Positions 40,181 through 50,503 of a stretch of 64,000 nucleotides of DNA are shown piece by piece (the stretch's first letter is position 1; each line of letters begins with the position of its first letter). Both the position numbers and the translations under genes were made by a program. A model generated the notes under the pieces. It was not told the origin of the DNA, made no database searches, and saw nothing but the letters and a program-made list of their open reading frames with translations. The stretch is taken from assembly GCA_903994525.1 (NCBI GenBank), contig CAJEXW010000017.1, positions 1 through 64,000 on the forward strand, read 5' to 3'. The DNA is from an uncultured Chlorobiaceae bacterium. GTDB taxonomy: Bacteria; Bacteroidota; Chlorobiia; Chlorobiales; Chlorobiaceae.

Positions 40181-40753
40181 ATGTCACTTGTCTCTATAGG
40201 AAGTGTTCTGATAGAAAAAGATGTGTTAAAGGCTTTTTTTTCATGCGATCTGTATCAATGCAGGGGTGCGTGCTGTGTGGAGGGGGAGCTGGGAGCCCCT
40301 TTGTCTACTGCTGAGGGGTTGCAACTTCAGAATTTGCCGGAGGAGCTGCTCAAGATGCTTCCCGAAAAAGGGTTGCGCTATCTCAGGCGTTATGGCTCTG
40401 TTGAAGTCTATCAAGGTGTTCAGTACACAAGAACAGTTGAGCATGAGGAGTGTGTCTTTACCTGTGTTCGTGACGGTATCACTTTTTGCGCCATTGAGAT
40501 CGCATATCACGAGGGCATTCTGGAGTTTGACAAGCCGATATCCTGTCGATTGTTTCCAATAAGGGTGAGAAAAAAGTTTGGTTTGGATTATCTTGTCTAC
40601 GAGCAGCACTCAATGTGTCGCACCGCCAGAAAAGCGGGCCGGGAGCGCAAGGTACAACTTATTGATTATCTCTTTCCTGCCCTTGAGTCTCGTTTTGGGC
40701 GCGACTGGGTGGCAGATCTGAAAGCTTATGTCGATGTTTCTTTTTCTCACTAA
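40181..40753 (+). CDS. DUF3109 family cysteine-rich protein
   Basis: A 190-residue protein with nine cysteines in a pattern recalling the YkgJ-type metal-chelating family: CDLYQCRGACC near residue 22, ECVFTC and FCAIE near 88-104, ISCRLFP and MCRTA further on. A metal or iron-sulfur site is likely, but no activity is known for DUF3109. Its TAA stop overlaps the rpoN ATG (TAATG at 40750-40755 region), so the two are translationally coupled. An AAAGGAG site precedes ATG 40181. Confidence 0.88.
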   Translation: MSLVSIGSVLIEKDVLKAFFSCDLYQCRGACCVEGELGAPLSTAEGLQLQNLPEELLKMLPEKGLRYLRRYGSVEVYQGVQYTRTVEHEECVFTCVRDGITFCAIEIAYHEGILEFDKPISCRLFPIRVRKKFGLDYLVYEQHSMCRTARKAGRERKVQLIDYLFPALESRFGRDWVADLKAYVDVSFSH

Positions 40754-42204
40754 TGGCTGAAATCAGGCTTCAACAAAGGCAGCAGCAACAGCTTTCTGTA
40801 CAGCAGATACTCAGTAGTCAGCTTCTTCAGCTTCCGATGCATAATCTTGAACAGCGGATTTATGAGGAGGTGCAGGAGAATCCCCTTCTTGAACTGGTTG
40901 AGGAGCAGAGGGAGAGCTCACTTGATGGTGATTTGACGAGTGATCGATCGTCGGATGATGATATGTTTGACCCGATTGAACGTTTCAGTAAAAGCTCACT
41001 GAAAGAGCGATCAGAGGTATCAGCTTCACATGAATCCTCAGAGGGACGGCTCAGTTTTACCCATGAAAATCCGTCTAAAGAGCGTTTTTTTCAGGCGGTA
41101 CAGTACGACAGCTTTCATGAGTTGCTGCTAAGGCAACTGACGTTGCATGAAGATGTCAAAGAGCCGGAGATGATGATTGCTCATGAGATTCTGGGTAATC
41201 TTGATGGTGATGACTATTTTACTGAAGAGCCTCGGATTATTCTTGACGCACTTCACTTTCAGGGGCTTGAGGTAACCCACAGCGATCTGAAGCGGGTTCT
41301 TCGTAAAATTCATTTTCTTGACCCTCCAGGCGTTGCTGTCCATGATTTGCGTGAAAGGCTTCTTGTACAACTGGAGGTTGTTGTTCAGCGTTTCGATGCA
41401 AGAACAGTTGAGCTTGCCGTCCGAATCCTCCATGACCATTTTGATGATTTTTTTCATCACCGGTTTGAACTGCTGATTAAAAAGCTTGGAGCGCCCAGGC
41501 CGAGAGTCGAAGCTGCCGTTTCGGCCATTATCGCCCTTGATCCTCACCCCGGTATTTTTCAGGATGAGGGTGGCCATTATATTACTCCTGACTTTGTGGT
41601 CACTTACGAAAATGGCGAGTTGATTGCTGCACTGAATGATCGCAGCTCACTTTCCGTCAAGGTGACTGATCGATATCAGGAGCTGCTTAAAAACCGAAAA
41701 AGCCCAAAAGAGGAAAAGCAATTTATCCGAAAAAATATGCAGAGGGCGCTGGAGTTTACCACCGCACTGGCTACACGACGTCAGACGCTGCTGAAGGTGA
41801 TTGAGGCGTTGATGAAACATCAGTACGCCTTTTTTATGTCAGGGCCTGAGCAGGTGATGCCGCTGGGCATGAAAACTATTGCGGCGGAGACCGGGCTTGA
41901 TATTTCAACCATCAGTCGTGCGGCCAATGGCAAATATGTGCAGACCCGGTTTGGCTTGTTTGAACTGAAGTATTTCTTCGGAACCGGCCTGTCGATGGAG
42001 GATGGTGAGGATCTTTCGAGCAAAATTATCCGTCAGTATATTGCAGAGATGGTGAAGGAGGAGCAGCAGGATCATCCATTAAGTGATGATCGTCTGGCGG
42101 AGATGCTGATTAAGAGGGGAGTGCATATTGCGCGAAGAACGGTTGCAAAATATCGTGAACAAATGCAAATTCCAGTGGCAAGATTAAGAAAAAAAATATT
42201 TTGA
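40753..42204 (+). CDS. rpoN: RNA polymerase sigma-54 factor
   Basis: Sigma-54 directs polymerase to -24/-12 promoters and needs an enhancer-binding ATPase. The 483-residue protein starts with the Gln- and Leu-rich region I (LQQRQQQQLSVQQILSSQLL), followed by an acidic region II, the core-binding and helix-turn-helix segment (AETGLDISTISRAANGKYV) and the RpoN box ARRTVAKYRE near the C-terminus. All parts are intact. It overlaps the DUF3109 gene and is followed immediately by hslV. Confidence 0.96.
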   Translation: MAEIRLQQRQQQQLSVQQILSSQLLQLPMHNLEQRIYEEVQENPLLELVEEQRESSLDGDLTSDRSSDDDMFDPIERFSKSSLKERSEVSASHESSEGRLSFTHENPSKERFFQAVQYDSFHELLLRQLTLHEDVKEPEMMIAHEILGNLDGDDYFTEEPRIILDALHFQGLEVTHSDLKRVLRKIHFLDPPGVAVHDLRERLLVQLEVVVQRFDARTVELAVRILHDHFDDFFHHRFELLIKKLGAPRPRVEAAVSAIIALDPHPGIFQDEGGHYITPDFVVTYENGELIAALNDRSSLSVKVTDRYQELLKNRKSPKEEKQFIRKNMQRALEFTTALATRRQTLLKVIEALMKHQYAFFMSGPEQVMPLGMKTIAAETGLDISTISRAANGKYVQTRFGLFELKYFFGTGLSMEDGEDLSSKIIRQYIAEMVKEEQQDHPLSDDRLAEMLIKRGVHIARRTVAKYREQMQIPVARLRKKIF

Positions 42205-42207
42205 GTG

Positions 42208-42756
42208 ATGAAGCATAGTGAAAGGCCTCAGATCCGTTCAACAACGGTTATTGGTGTGATACGCGATGGACAGGCTGCGCTGGGAAGCGATGGCCAGATG
42301 ACGCTTGGCAATACGGTGGTCAAGCATTCAACCCGGAAGATAAGGAGGCTTTACCAGGGCAAGCTTGTTGCTGGTTTTGCCGGGGCAACAGCAGATGCAC
42401 TGACGCTGCTGGACCGGTTTGAGACGAAGCTTGAGGCCTATAATGGCAAGCTTGAGCGTGCTGCAGTTGAGCTTGCCCGAGACTGGAGGACAGACAAGTA
42501 CCTTCGTCGTTTGGAGGCGATGCTTGCTATTGTCAGTAACGACAAGGCGCTGATTATCTCGGGAACCGGGGATGTGATCGAGCCTGAGGATGGAATAGTT
42601 GCTATTGGCAGCGGGAGCATGTATGCGCTTGCTGCAGCAAGATCACTTGTGAAACACACGTCACTTTCTGCCAGGGATATTGTCTATGAGAGTTTGAGAG
42701 TTGCGGCCGATATCTGTATTTACACCAACGACCATATTGTGGTTGAAGAGGTTTAA
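42208..42756 (+). CDS. hslV: ATP-dependent protease subunit HslV
   Basis: The proteolytic dodecamer of the HslVU protease, an N-terminal-nucleophile hydrolase. The catalytic Thr is the first of the pair in IRSTTVIGV, so about 11 residues must be removed to expose it, a longer propeptide than in E. coli. [21 protein letters not shown] and [12 protein letters not shown] are characteristic. ATG 42208 is used; a GTG at 42205 abuts the rpoN stop and is also in frame. hslU follows after about 40 bases. Confidence 0.95.
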   Translation: MKHSERPQIRSTTVIGVIRDGQAALGSDGQMTLGNTVVKHSTRKIRRLYQGKLVAGFAGATADALTLLDRFETKLEAYNGKLERAAVELARDWRTDKYLRRLEAMLAIVSNDKALIISGTGDVIEPEDGIVAIGSGSMYALAAARSLVKHTSLSARDIVYESLRVAADICIYTNDHIVVEEV

Positions 42757-42794
42757 ACAAAAGGGAGGGTCGGATCAGTTTTTTGAAATTAACA

Positions 42795-44285
42795 ATGAGC
42801 ATTGATATGAGTACGAAAAGTGATGATGGTGCTGTTGCATTGCCCGAAGCAATACATGTAAGACAGAGCGCTATTGCAGCCAGTAATCTGACCCCGAATC
42901 AGATTGTGTCACAACTTGATAAATATATTATCGGGCAGAAGGATGCCAAAAAATCGGTCGCGATTGCTCTGCGCAACAGGCTTCGTCGACAGAGTGTGAG
43001 CGATGAGCTTCGTGATGAGATCATGCCAAACAATATCATCATGATCGGGCCTACAGGTGTTGGTAAAACTGAAATTGCACGAAGGCTTGCCAAACTTGCC
43101 CGAGCCCCATTCGTAAAGGTTGAAGCATCAAAATTTACAGAGGTTGGTTATGTTGGTCGCGATGTTGAGTCGATGATTCGTGATCTTGTGGATCAGTCCG
43201 TCGCCATGGTGAGAAGTGAACGCTCGGAAGAGGTTCGCGAAAAGGCGGCGCGTCTTGTTGAAGAGAGACTGCTCGATATTCTTCTTCCTCCCGTCTCCCA
43301 TTCGCGAGAGAGTGCCGATGAGGAGAGAGGCGATGAGGAGGGGCATGAGACTCCCGTTCATGATGTGCATGACAAGTCGGTTGAGCTCAACCGCAGGAGT
43401 CGTAAAAAGATGCTGGAGCGTCTTCGGAATGGAAAACTTGAAGATCGTCAGATTGAGATGGATATCTCCGGTGGTTCGCCAGGTGGTATGATGCAGGTTT
43501 TTGGTCCCCTCGGGCAGATGGAGGAGATTGGGGGAATCATGCAGGATCTGATGAGTGGATTACCTCGGAAACGGAAGAAACGAAGGGTCTCAATTGCGGA
43601 GGCTCGCAAGCTTCTGGAGCAGGAGGAGGTACAGAAGTTGATTGACATGGAAAGTGTTGTCAAGGAGGCTATCAACAAGGTTGAGCAGTCCGGCATTGTC
43701 TTTATCGATGAGATCGATAAAATTGCATCGCCCTCTACAGGTGCTGGAGGAAAGGGGCCTGATGTGAGTCGTGAGGGGGTGCAGCGTGATCTTCTGCCGA
43801 TTGTTGAGGGGTCAAATGTTGCCACCAAGCATGGAATGGTGAAGACTGACCATGTGCTTTTTATCGCTTCAGGCGCTTTCCATGTCGCAAAGCCTTCAGA
43901 TCTGATTCCTGAACTGCAAGGGCGTTTTCCCATCAGGGTGGAGCTGAAGAGCCTTACGGAGGAGGATTTTTATCTCATTCTTACGCAGCCGGATAATGCT
44001 CTTATCAAGCAGTATACGGCGCTTCTTGCCACAGAGGGTGTCGGCTTGAGCTTTAGTGAGGGGGCAATTCGCGAGATTGCCCGGATTGCAGCCCAGGTGA
44101 ATGAGAGTGTTGAAAATATTGGTGCCAGAAGGTTGCACACCATTATGACCAATCTGCTTGAGGAGCTGATGTTCAACATTCCTGAAAACTTTTCTGATGA
44201 TCATGTGGAGATTGATGAGATCATGGTAAAGGAGAAGCTGAACCATGTGGTGGCAGACCGAGATCTCAGCCAGTATATTCTTTAA
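42795..44285 (+). CDS. hslU: ATP-dependent protease ATPase subunit HslU
   Basis: The AAA+ unfoldase ring that feeds substrates to HslV. It has the N-terminal [20 protein letters not shown], Walker [19 protein letters not shown] near residue 85, [20 protein letters not shown], Walker [13 protein letters not shown], and a C-terminal sensor region [18 protein letters not shown]. The inserted I-domain (about 150-260) is acidic and Met-rich. The start is uncertain among ATG 42795, ATG 42807 and TTG 42783. It forms an operon with hslV and rpoN. Confidence 0.96.
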   Translation: MSIDMSTKSDDGAVALPEAIHVRQSAIAASNLTPNQIVSQLDKYIIGQKDAKKSVAIALRNRLRRQSVSDELRDEIMPNNIIMIGPTGVGKTEIARRLAKLARAPFVKVEASKFTEVGYVGRDVESMIRDLVDQSVAMVRSERSEEVREKAARLVEERLLDILLPPVSHSRESADEERGDEEGHETPVHDVHDKSVELNRRSRKKMLERLRNGKLEDRQIEMDISGGSPGGMMQVFGPLGQMEEIGGIMQDLMSGLPRKRKKRRVSIAEARKLLEQEEVQKLIDMESVVKEAINKVEQSGIVFIDEIDKIASPSTGAGGKGPDVSREGVQRDLLPIVEGSNVATKHGMVKTDHVLFIASGAFHVAKPSDLIPELQGRFPIRVELKSLTEEDFYLILTQPDNALIKQYTALLATEGVGLSFSEGAIREIARIAAQVNESVENIGARRLHTIMTNLLEELMFNIPENFSDDHVEIDEIMVKEKLNHVVADRDLSQYIL

Positions 44286-44361
44286 CGATGTTATGAACCG
44301 TGGTTGACAGCGCTTCTGTTGCCGACCATTGTAGGCCAATATAGATCAATAAATAAGCTCT

Positions 44362-44820
44362 ATGTCCATACTTGTTCTTAATGGTCCAAACCTTTCCCGG
44401 CTTGGCAAACGCGAGCCGGAGGTGTACGGTTACCGCACACTTGACGATATCAACCGTGAACTGGCAGAGGCTTTTCCGTCTGTGACATTTGAATTTTTTC
44501 AGTCGGAAGTGGAGGGGGCAATACTTGAAAAACTTTTTTCCATAGAAGACAAGGGTGGGTACAGAGGTGTGGTGTTGAACGCCGGTGCGCTTACCCATTA
44601 CTCCATAGCACTTCGTGATGCCATCAGCGCAATTACTCTTCCGGTGGTGGAGGTGCATCTCTCTAACGTTTATGCCCGGGAGGAGTTCCGCCATAAGTCA
44701 GTGATTTCAGCAGTTTGTGCCGGGGTCATCAGTGGCTTTGGCGCGAACAGCTATTATCTTGGCGTGATGGCGTTGCTTGCTCTTGCTGAACCAGAAAAGG
44801 AATTACCTGAACCAGATTGA
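44362..44820 (+). CDS. aroQ: 3-dehydroquinate dehydratase, type II
   Basis: It dehydrates 3-dehydroquinate in the shikimate pathway. The 152-residue protein has the family start LVLNGPNLSRLGKREPEVYG with the catalytic Arg and Tyr, and EVHLSNVYAREEFRHKS with the catalytic His. Two conserved segments deviate: QSEVEG where QSNxEG is usual, and NAGALTHYS where NPGAxTHxS is usual. The core residues remain, so activity is likely. Its end overlaps the convergent DoxX-like gene by 18 bases. Confidence 0.93.
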   Translation: MSILVLNGPNLSRLGKREPEVYGYRTLDDINRELAEAFPSVTFEFFQSEVEGAILEKLFSIEDKGGYRGVVLNAGALTHYSIALRDAISAITLPVVEVHLSNVYAREEFRHKSVISAVCAGVISGFGANSYYLGVMALLALAEPEKELPEPD

Positions 44821-45285
44821 GTCGGGGTATCTGCTATGGAGTTGCTTGTCCATCCCGAACCAGCGACCTGACGGAAAAATCATCATCAACAGCGCAAAAA
44901 GCATGAAGGGGGGCAGAGAAAGATTGTAGTAGCCTCCGGCCGCAAAATTCAGCACCATGAACAGGGCAAATGCCGCATTTGCCCTGACGGCCAGACCGAG
45001 CACAAGAGAGATTCCAATGATAAGCTCACCAATGGTAACAATCCAGGCGATGGGCATGGCAAAAGGTATGGCGAAGTATTCAAGGTAGCCCGCCTGAAAT
45101 GAGCCAATGCTAAGTTCACCAAGTCTCTTGATAAAGATGCGCTCCATCACGTCGCTCCAGAGCCACCCCTTTATCAGTTTATGCCAAAAGCCGTAGAGAA
45201 AAAACGATGCAAAAAGATATCGTCCAAGCAGAAAAAGGGCGATGCCTGTCTTTCCGGTCAGATGATGTCTCTTTACTTCACTCAT
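44803..45285 (-). CDS. DoxX family membrane protein
   Basis: A 160-residue protein with four predicted membrane segments ([77 protein letters not shown]). The second segment with [13 protein letters not shown] is characteristic of DoxX/TQO-type small subunits. Some relatives help quinone-linked oxidation of thiosulfate, which would matter in a sulfur bacterium, but most family members are uncharacterised. Its start overlaps the purB stop (ATGA). Confidence 0.8.
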   Translation of the reverse strand: MSEVKRHHLTGKTGIALFLLGRYLFASFFLYGFWHKLIKGWLWSDVMERIFIKRLGELSIGSFQAGYLEYFAIPFAMPIAWIVTIGELIIGISLVLGLAVRANAAFALFMVLNFAAGGYYNLSLPPFMLFALLMMIFPSGRWFGMDKQLHSRYPDSIWFR

Positions 45286-46586
45286 AGTCCGTTACGTTTG
45301 AAGATAATATCAACACTGTTTTTCAACTTTCCAAGAATAGTCTCACTGCTGAAAAGTCGGGCGATATCATCCGCATCAAGATATTGGAGCAGCTCATCAT
45401 CTTTCAGAAGCAGATCTCGCAGGTGTACTTTGCTTGACCAGCTCTCCATGGCGTTGCGCTGCACCAGTTTGTAAGCAACTTCACGGGTCAGCCCTTTGGC
45501 GGTGAGAGCGAGCAGTACCGTCTGTGATGTGGTCAGTCCATAAGAGGAGTTGAAGTTCTCCTCCATTCTCTCAGGATAGACAAGCAGGGTATCAACGGCT
45601 TCGCTGAAGGTTCGCAGCATGTAGCAGAGAGCAATTGTGGAGTCCGGCATGATAATGCGCTCAACCGAGGAGTGGGAGATATCGCGCTCATGCCAGAGTG
45701 CCACATTTTCCATGGCCGCGATGGAGTTGGAACGGACGACGCGGGCGAGGCCTGTAAGACGCTCGAAGGTGATGGGGTTGCGCTTGTGTGGCATGGCTGA
45801 ACTCCCCTTCTGACCCTTGCTGAAAAACTCCTCGGCTTCACGAACTTCAGTACGTTGCAGGTGGCGCAGTTCAACGGAGAACTTTTCGATGGATGAGGCG
45901 ATGATGGCAAGCGTTGTAGCATATTCGGCGTGGCGGTCACGCTGGAGAATCTGCGTCGATATGCTTGATGGTTGCAGACCAAGTTTTCGGCATACTGCTG
46001 CTTCAATATCGGGTGACAGGTGCTGATAGGTGCCGACTGCGCCAGAGATTTTACCGACAGAGATAGTCGCGACAGCTTTTTTCATTCGCCAAAGGTTTCT
46101 CAGCATCTCTTGATGCCACAACAGCAGCTTCAGACCGAAGGTGGTTGGCTCGGCATGAATCCCGTGGGTTCTCCCCATCTCAATGGTGTATTTAAACTCG
46201 ACCGCCCTTTTTGCCAGAACCTCTAAAAGCTGAGTAATATCGCCGACAAGGATTTTCCCCGCATCCCGCATTTGCATAGCGAGCGAGGTATCGCCGACAT
46301 CCGACGAGGTGAGCCCCTCGTGAATGTAGCGCGATTCTGGTCCAACGTTATTGGCCACGTTGGTCAAAAAGGCGATGACATCGTGCTTTGTCTCTTTCTC
46401 TATCTCAAGAATTTCAGCAACATTGAAGGTTGCCTTCTCCTTGATGACAGCAAGCGCCTCAGCAGGCACAATTCCCGCCTCCATGCGTGCCTCAACAGCG
46501 GCAATTTCAAGCTGGAGCCAACGCTGGAATTTCGCTTCATCGGTCCATATTGCCGAGATATCTTTGGGTGAATAACGTGGTATCAC
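45282..46586 (-). CDS. purB: Adenylosuccinate lyase
   Basis: It releases fumarate at two steps of purine synthesis. The 434-residue protein belongs to the fumarase/aspartase superfamily; the signature loop [15 protein letters not shown] near residue 262 contains the catalytic Ser, and the conserved [13 protein letters not shown] and [14 protein letters not shown] segments are present. Length matches the shorter PurB class. The DoxX-like gene overlaps its stop. Confidence 0.97.
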   Translation of the reverse strand: MIPRYSPKDISAIWTDEAKFQRWLQLEIAAVEARMEAGIVPAEALAVIKEKATFNVAEILEIEKETKHDVIAFLTNVANNVGPESRYIHEGLTSSDVGDTSLAMQMRDAGKILVGDITQLLEVLAKRAVEFKYTIEMGRTHGIHAEPTTFGLKLLLWHQEMLRNLWRMKKAVATISVGKISGAVGTYQHLSPDIEAAVCRKLGLQPSSISTQILQRDRHAEYATTLAIIASSIEKFSVELRHLQRTEVREAEEFFSKGQKGSSAMPHKRNPITFERLTGLARVVRSNSIAAMENVALWHERDISHSSVERIIMPDSTIALCYMLRTFSEAVDTLLVYPERMEENFNSSYGLTTSQTVLLALTAKGLTREVAYKLVQRNAMESWSSKVHLRDLLLKDDELLQYLDADDIARLFSSETILGKLKNSVDIIFKRNGL

Positions 46587-46650
46587 TTGAAGGATCAGTT
46601 TAGTGAGTTGTTGAAAAGTCCCGCAATATAATGACAGGAATCATCAAAAT

Positions 46651-48078
46651 TCATGGTTTTTCGGAATTTGTCATCTCCTGATAGCTTTGCCGGATGTAGT
46701 CGAGCGCTGCATCGCGCTCATAGGGGATAAGCCCGTCGATGACGGCATTTTCCATCCTTTTTTTGATGATGCCTACCGTTTTTCCTTCCGGCAGTCCCAG
46801 AAGTGCCATGATATCTTCGCCACTGACCGGTGGGCGCCATTTGGCAAGCTGATCTTTTTCGCCAACCTCGGCAATTTTTGCCTCAACAAGATTGAAATTA
46901 TTCATAATCCGCGAGACCTTTTTCGGATTTTTGCTGGTCACGTCGGCCTTGCAGAGGCTCATAAGATCCTGCAGATCCTCTCCTGCATCAAACATGAGAC
47001 GCCGGATGGCCGAATCGCTGATTTCATCTTTCGACAGGGGAATGGGGCGGTGGTGCAGGCGTACCATCTTCTGGACATAGTCGTGTGGATCGTGCGGCCA
47101 GCGCATGTATCTGAAAATTTTTGAGACAAATTTTATACCGACCGCGTCATGGCCGTGGAAGGTCCACCCCGCGCTTTTTGTGAACCGTTTGGTGACTGGT
47201 TTGGCAATATCGTGCAGGAGCGCGGCGACCCTGAGCCAGAGGTTCGGGGAGTGTGCGGCAACATTGTCGATAACCTGAAAGGTGTGGAAAAGGGTATCCT
47301 TGTGTCCCATGCCATCCACCTGCTCAATGCCGGCCATGGCTGCCACCTCAGGCATCAACACCTTCAGTAACCCTGTTTCATAGAGAATGATCAGGCCGAT
47401 TGAGGGGCGAGGGGAGAGCATGATTTTCAGAAACTCTTGACTCACTCTCTCCATCGAAACAATCGTTATCCGATCGCACATTGAGCGCATTGCTTCCAGC
47501 ACGTCAGGGAGTGGCCGAAAGTCAAGCTGTGCCGCAAACCGTGCGGTTCGCATCATGCGGAGCGGGTCATCGGAAAAGGTCTGTTCGGGGTCAAGCGGCG
47601 TTCTCAGGATTCTGGCCTCAATATCCTCAACTCCGTGAAAATGGTCGATAATCTGGTTGCGTCCCTCCAGGTTGAGCGTGAGAGCCAGCGCGTTGATGGT
47701 GAAATCCCGTCGCGAAAGATCGTCGTCGAGCGTTCCGATGAGAGTGACCGGTTTTCTTGACTCGCTGTTATAGGACTCTTTGCGGGCACCGACCAGCTCA
47801 ACCTTGAAACTGCCATGGACGGGGTCAGAGAGTTCGAGTTGTGCCGTGCGGAATCGTTCAAAAAGCACAAAATTTCTGCCGTGCAGCTCATCGTGCAGGG
47901 TTTTTGCAAAGGGGACAGGGTCGCCGATCACCATAATATCGATATCGGTACAAGGTCGCTGCATGAGCATGTCGCGCACGTAACCACCGACCAGGTAGCA
48001 GGCGATACCGCTCTTGTCGGCAAGATCGCCTATCCGGTAAAGCAGCTCGGGTATGGCGGGTAGTGGGTGTCGTGTCAT
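46651..48078 (-). CDS. cca: CCA-adding tRNA nucleotidyltransferase with HD domain
   Basis: It builds or repairs the 3' CCA of tRNA. The 475-residue class II enzyme has the head motif YLVGGYVRDMLMQRPCTDID with the two catalytic Asp residues, RRDFTINALAL, RMMRTARFAAQL, and a C-terminal HD domain (LLHDIAKPVTKRF, HDAVGIKF). The class also includes poly(A) polymerases, but the two tRNA genes in this window lack encoded CCA, which makes a CCA-adding activity necessary somewhere in the genome. It ends 65 bases after purB begins upstream region. Confidence 0.9.
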   Translation of the reverse strand: MTRHPLPAIPELLYRIGDLADKSGIACYLVGGYVRDMLMQRPCTDIDIMVIGDPVPFAKTLHDELHGRNFVLFERFRTAQLELSDPVHGSFKVELVGARKESYNSESRKPVTLIGTLDDDLSRRDFTINALALTLNLEGRNQIIDHFHGVEDIEARILRTPLDPEQTFSDDPLRMMRTARFAAQLDFRPLPDVLEAMRSMCDRITIVSMERVSQEFLKIMLSPRPSIGLIILYETGLLKVLMPEVAAMAGIEQVDGMGHKDTLFHTFQVIDNVAAHSPNLWLRVAALLHDIAKPVTKRFTKSAGWTFHGHDAVGIKFVSKIFRYMRWPHDPHDYVQKMVRLHHRPIPLSKDEISDSAIRRLMFDAGEDLQDLMSLCKADVTSKNPKKVSRIMNNFNLVEAKIAEVGEKDQLAKWRPPVSGEDIMALLGLPEGKTVGIIKKRMENAVIDGLIPYERDAALDYIRQSYQEMTNSEKP

Positions 48079-48103
48079 GACAAGTTAGCTATGCAATGGT
48101 CAG

Positions 48104-49138
48104 TCACTCTTGTGAAGCGGTGTTGGCGGCAATCTCCTCCGCAATTTTGCCTGCAACCATCAGTGCCCTGCGCCCGTCGGATGAGGTGACAGCCGTTGAG
48201 GTGTTATCCCTGATTGAAGTAATAAAATGTTCAAGTTCGTCGCGTAGCGCATTAACCTTCGGCACTTCCGGATGGATGTAGTCGAGCACCATCCCCTCCA
48301 TCGTCTCATGAATTTCGCCGAACTGTTCCAGAATTTTTCGTGCAGCAAAAGATTTCAGGGGATTTTTTGATGAAAGCTCCTCCTGCCTGACAAGCCGGAA
48401 GACCTCCGATTTGCCCGTGGTTAAATCGAGCGAAGCATAGCTTTTTGGATTGTTGCAGAAGAAACGAAGCTTTCGCATCCGGCTGCGGCTGAGTCGGCTT
48501 GCCGTCACGTTTGCCGTGGCACCATTCACAAAATCGATTCTGGCCGTCGCCATGTCAAGCTGGTTGGAGAAGACCTTTACTCCCGAAGCGGCAATATGTT
48601 TGATATCGGACTGGATCAGGGAGAGCACCAGATCGATGTCGTGTATCATCAGGTCGAGCACAACAGAGACATCAGTGACTCGCTTTGAGAAGCCGGTCAG
48701 TCGTTCAGCCTGGATATAGACAGGTCGACCGATTTTAGCCTCAACGGCGCGCAGTGCGGGGTTGAAGCGTTCGATGTGGCCCACCTGAATGCGAACCCTC
48801 TGTTCAGCTTCGAGTCGGATCAACTCGTCTGCCTCTTCAACCGTTGTGGTTATGGGTTTTTCAATAAAGAGGTGCAGCCCTTCCCCAAGCAGTCGCTTTG
48901 CAATGGCGAAATGTGAGCTTGTTGTTGTAGCAATAATGGCGGCATCACACTCTTCTGAAAGCTGCTCAAGTGAGCTGAGACAGGGAACACCATATATTGT
49001 TGCCATCTCTTTGGCCCTTGCCGTATCGAGATCATAGAGGCCGGCGCAATGGACATCAGGCCACTCTTTTGCTATCTCCGAGAGCAGTTTCGTGTGAAAC
49101 TCTCCCAGTTTTCCTACTCCGATAACCCCGATCTTCAT
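48104..49138 (-). CDS. Gfo/Idh/MocA family oxidoreductase
   Basis: A 344-residue NAD(P)-dependent sugar-type oxidoreductase. The Rossmann start KIGVIGVGKLGEFHTKLL, the catalytic-lysine motif EKPITT near residue 94 and the following GHIERFNPAL are family hallmarks. Members act on many sugars and sugar nucleotides; a role in envelope glycan synthesis is plausible but unsupported here. It lies 25 bases upstream of cca on the same strand and downstream of the MFS gene. Confidence 0.88.
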   Translation of the reverse strand: MKIGVIGVGKLGEFHTKLLSEIAKEWPDVHCAGLYDLDTARAKEMATIYGVPCLSSLEQLSEECDAAIIATTTSSHFAIAKRLLGEGLHLFIEKPITTTVEEADELIRLEAEQRVRIQVGHIERFNPALRAVEAKIGRPVYIQAERLTGFSKRVTDVSVVLDLMIHDIDLVLSLIQSDIKHIAASGVKVFSNQLDMATARIDFVNGATANVTASRLSRSRMRKLRFFCNNPKSYASLDLTTGKSEVFRLVRQEELSSKNPLKSFAARKILEQFGEIHETMEGMVLDYIHPEVPKVNALRDELEHFITSIRDNTSTAVTSSDGRRALMVAGKIAEEIAANTASQE

Positions 49139-49171
49139 CCTTTTTTCCCCTTGATTGATAGGGTGGCTGAA

Positions 49172-50425
49172 TCAGTTTTTTGATGGGTCAAGCGCGTCGA
49201 TTTTGAATTTGAAGAGGTCAATTGCTATCACAGCTCCTGCGATGGTCAACACTCCGGCGAGAATATAGGGGGCGTGAAAATTCATGCTGTAGAGGATGCT
49301 CCCGATGATAGGCCCAATGATACGGGCAAAAGAGTTGATCGATTGTGAAAAACCCATGATCTGTCCCTGTTTTTCCTTGTAGCTGTAAAGAGAAATCATG
49401 GAGAGATTTATGGGCATGACCAGGCTTTGACCAATAGCAAAAAAGAAAAGGATAAAGAGCCCGAGTGAAAAGAATAGCGGTATTGGAACGAAAGGAACAA
49501 AAAAGATGCCAAGAAAGGTGAAGAGGTGCCCCCAAAAAAAGAGTTTGTGCTCTCCAAATTTTTTGATGAGAATCCTGATAAGCGCTCCCTGCACAATGAC
49601 CGACCAGATACCAACAAAAGCGAGTATGTTTCCTGTACTGTTGCCAACCGAGAAGTACTCATTCCAGAGTAACATGGAGACAAGCTGAATGCTGGCAATA
49701 GCAAAGGTGTAGATAAAATTGGCTACCATCAGCAGTGCCAGCGGGCGTGAACTGAACACCAGTTTCAACCCTTCGACAAACTCGGCGCTTTTTTCATTGA
49801 TGACAAGGAGTGGCGACCGTTTGGGCTCGTTACTGCCTGACTCTTTTTTCAGAAAACCCAGTGTCAGTTTTTTTGCGTTCTTGTTCGATTCGGGAAGAAG
49901 AAAGATGGCAAGAATAAAATCAAGGGTGATAAGCGCGGCTGAGGCATATCCAACAATCTCAACACCGTATTGAATAAGAAGTCCTCCAATCGGCGGGCCA
50001 ACAATAAAACCTATGCCAAAAGCAGCGCCGATCATTCCCATTGCTCCAGAACGGCTTTTGCTGTCGGTGACATCAGTAATATAGGCCTGGGCTGCGGCAA
50101 TGTTTGCCGAGCCGATACCGGAGAGTGCGCGGGCAAAGATGAGCAACGGAATTGTCGCGGCATGTGCGAAAAGCAGATAGGAGATTGCCGTGATAAAAAT
50201 ACTGATGAGCATGACAGGGCGGCGGCCGATCTTGTCGCTCAGCTTCCCCCAAACAGGGGAGAAGATAAACTGCATGATAGGATAGGTCGCAGGGATGAGG
50301 CCGATCATGAAGGGGTTTGCGCCAATCGTCTTCGCATAAACAGGCAGAATTGGAAGCACAATACCGAATCCGATCAGATCGAGTAACACTGTCAGGAGTA
50401 AAATGAGCAGAGGGGAGCGCTTCAT
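49172..50425 (-). CDS. MFS transporter, TetA-like (DHA1) group
   Basis: A 417-residue 12-helix transporter. It opens [22 protein letters not shown], has the MFS signature between helices 2 and 3 as [14 protein letters not shown], and [20 protein letters not shown] in helix 4-5, typical of drug/proton antiporters related to TetA. Substrate cannot be inferred; resistance should not be assumed. It precedes the oxidoreductase gene by 33 bases. Confidence 0.88.
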   Translation of the reverse strand: MKRSPLLILLLTVLLDLIGFGIVLPILPVYAKTIGANPFMIGLIPATYPIMQFIFSPVWGKLSDKIGRRPVMLISIFITAISYLLFAHAATIPLLIFARALSGIGSANIAAAQAYITDVTDSKSRSGAMGMIGAAFGIGFIVGPPIGGLLIQYGVEIVGYASAALITLDFILAIFLLPESNKNAKKLTLGFLKKESGSNEPKRSPLLVINEKSAEFVEGLKLVFSSRPLALLMVANFIYTFAIASIQLVSMLLWNEYFSVGNSTGNILAFVGIWSVIVQGALIRILIKKFGEHKLFFWGHLFTFLGIFFVPFVPIPLFFSLGLFILFFFAIGQSLVMPINLSMISLYSYKEKQGQIMGFSQSINSFARIIGPIIGSILYSMNFHAPYILAGVLTIAGAVIAIDLFKFKIDALDPSKN

Positions 50426-50503
50426 GCCTGCATACTGTTTTGTTCCGCTAAAGCCACAAAGATAAAAAAATTACCACCGATTCTGATAGCGATTGCCAAA
50501 AAA

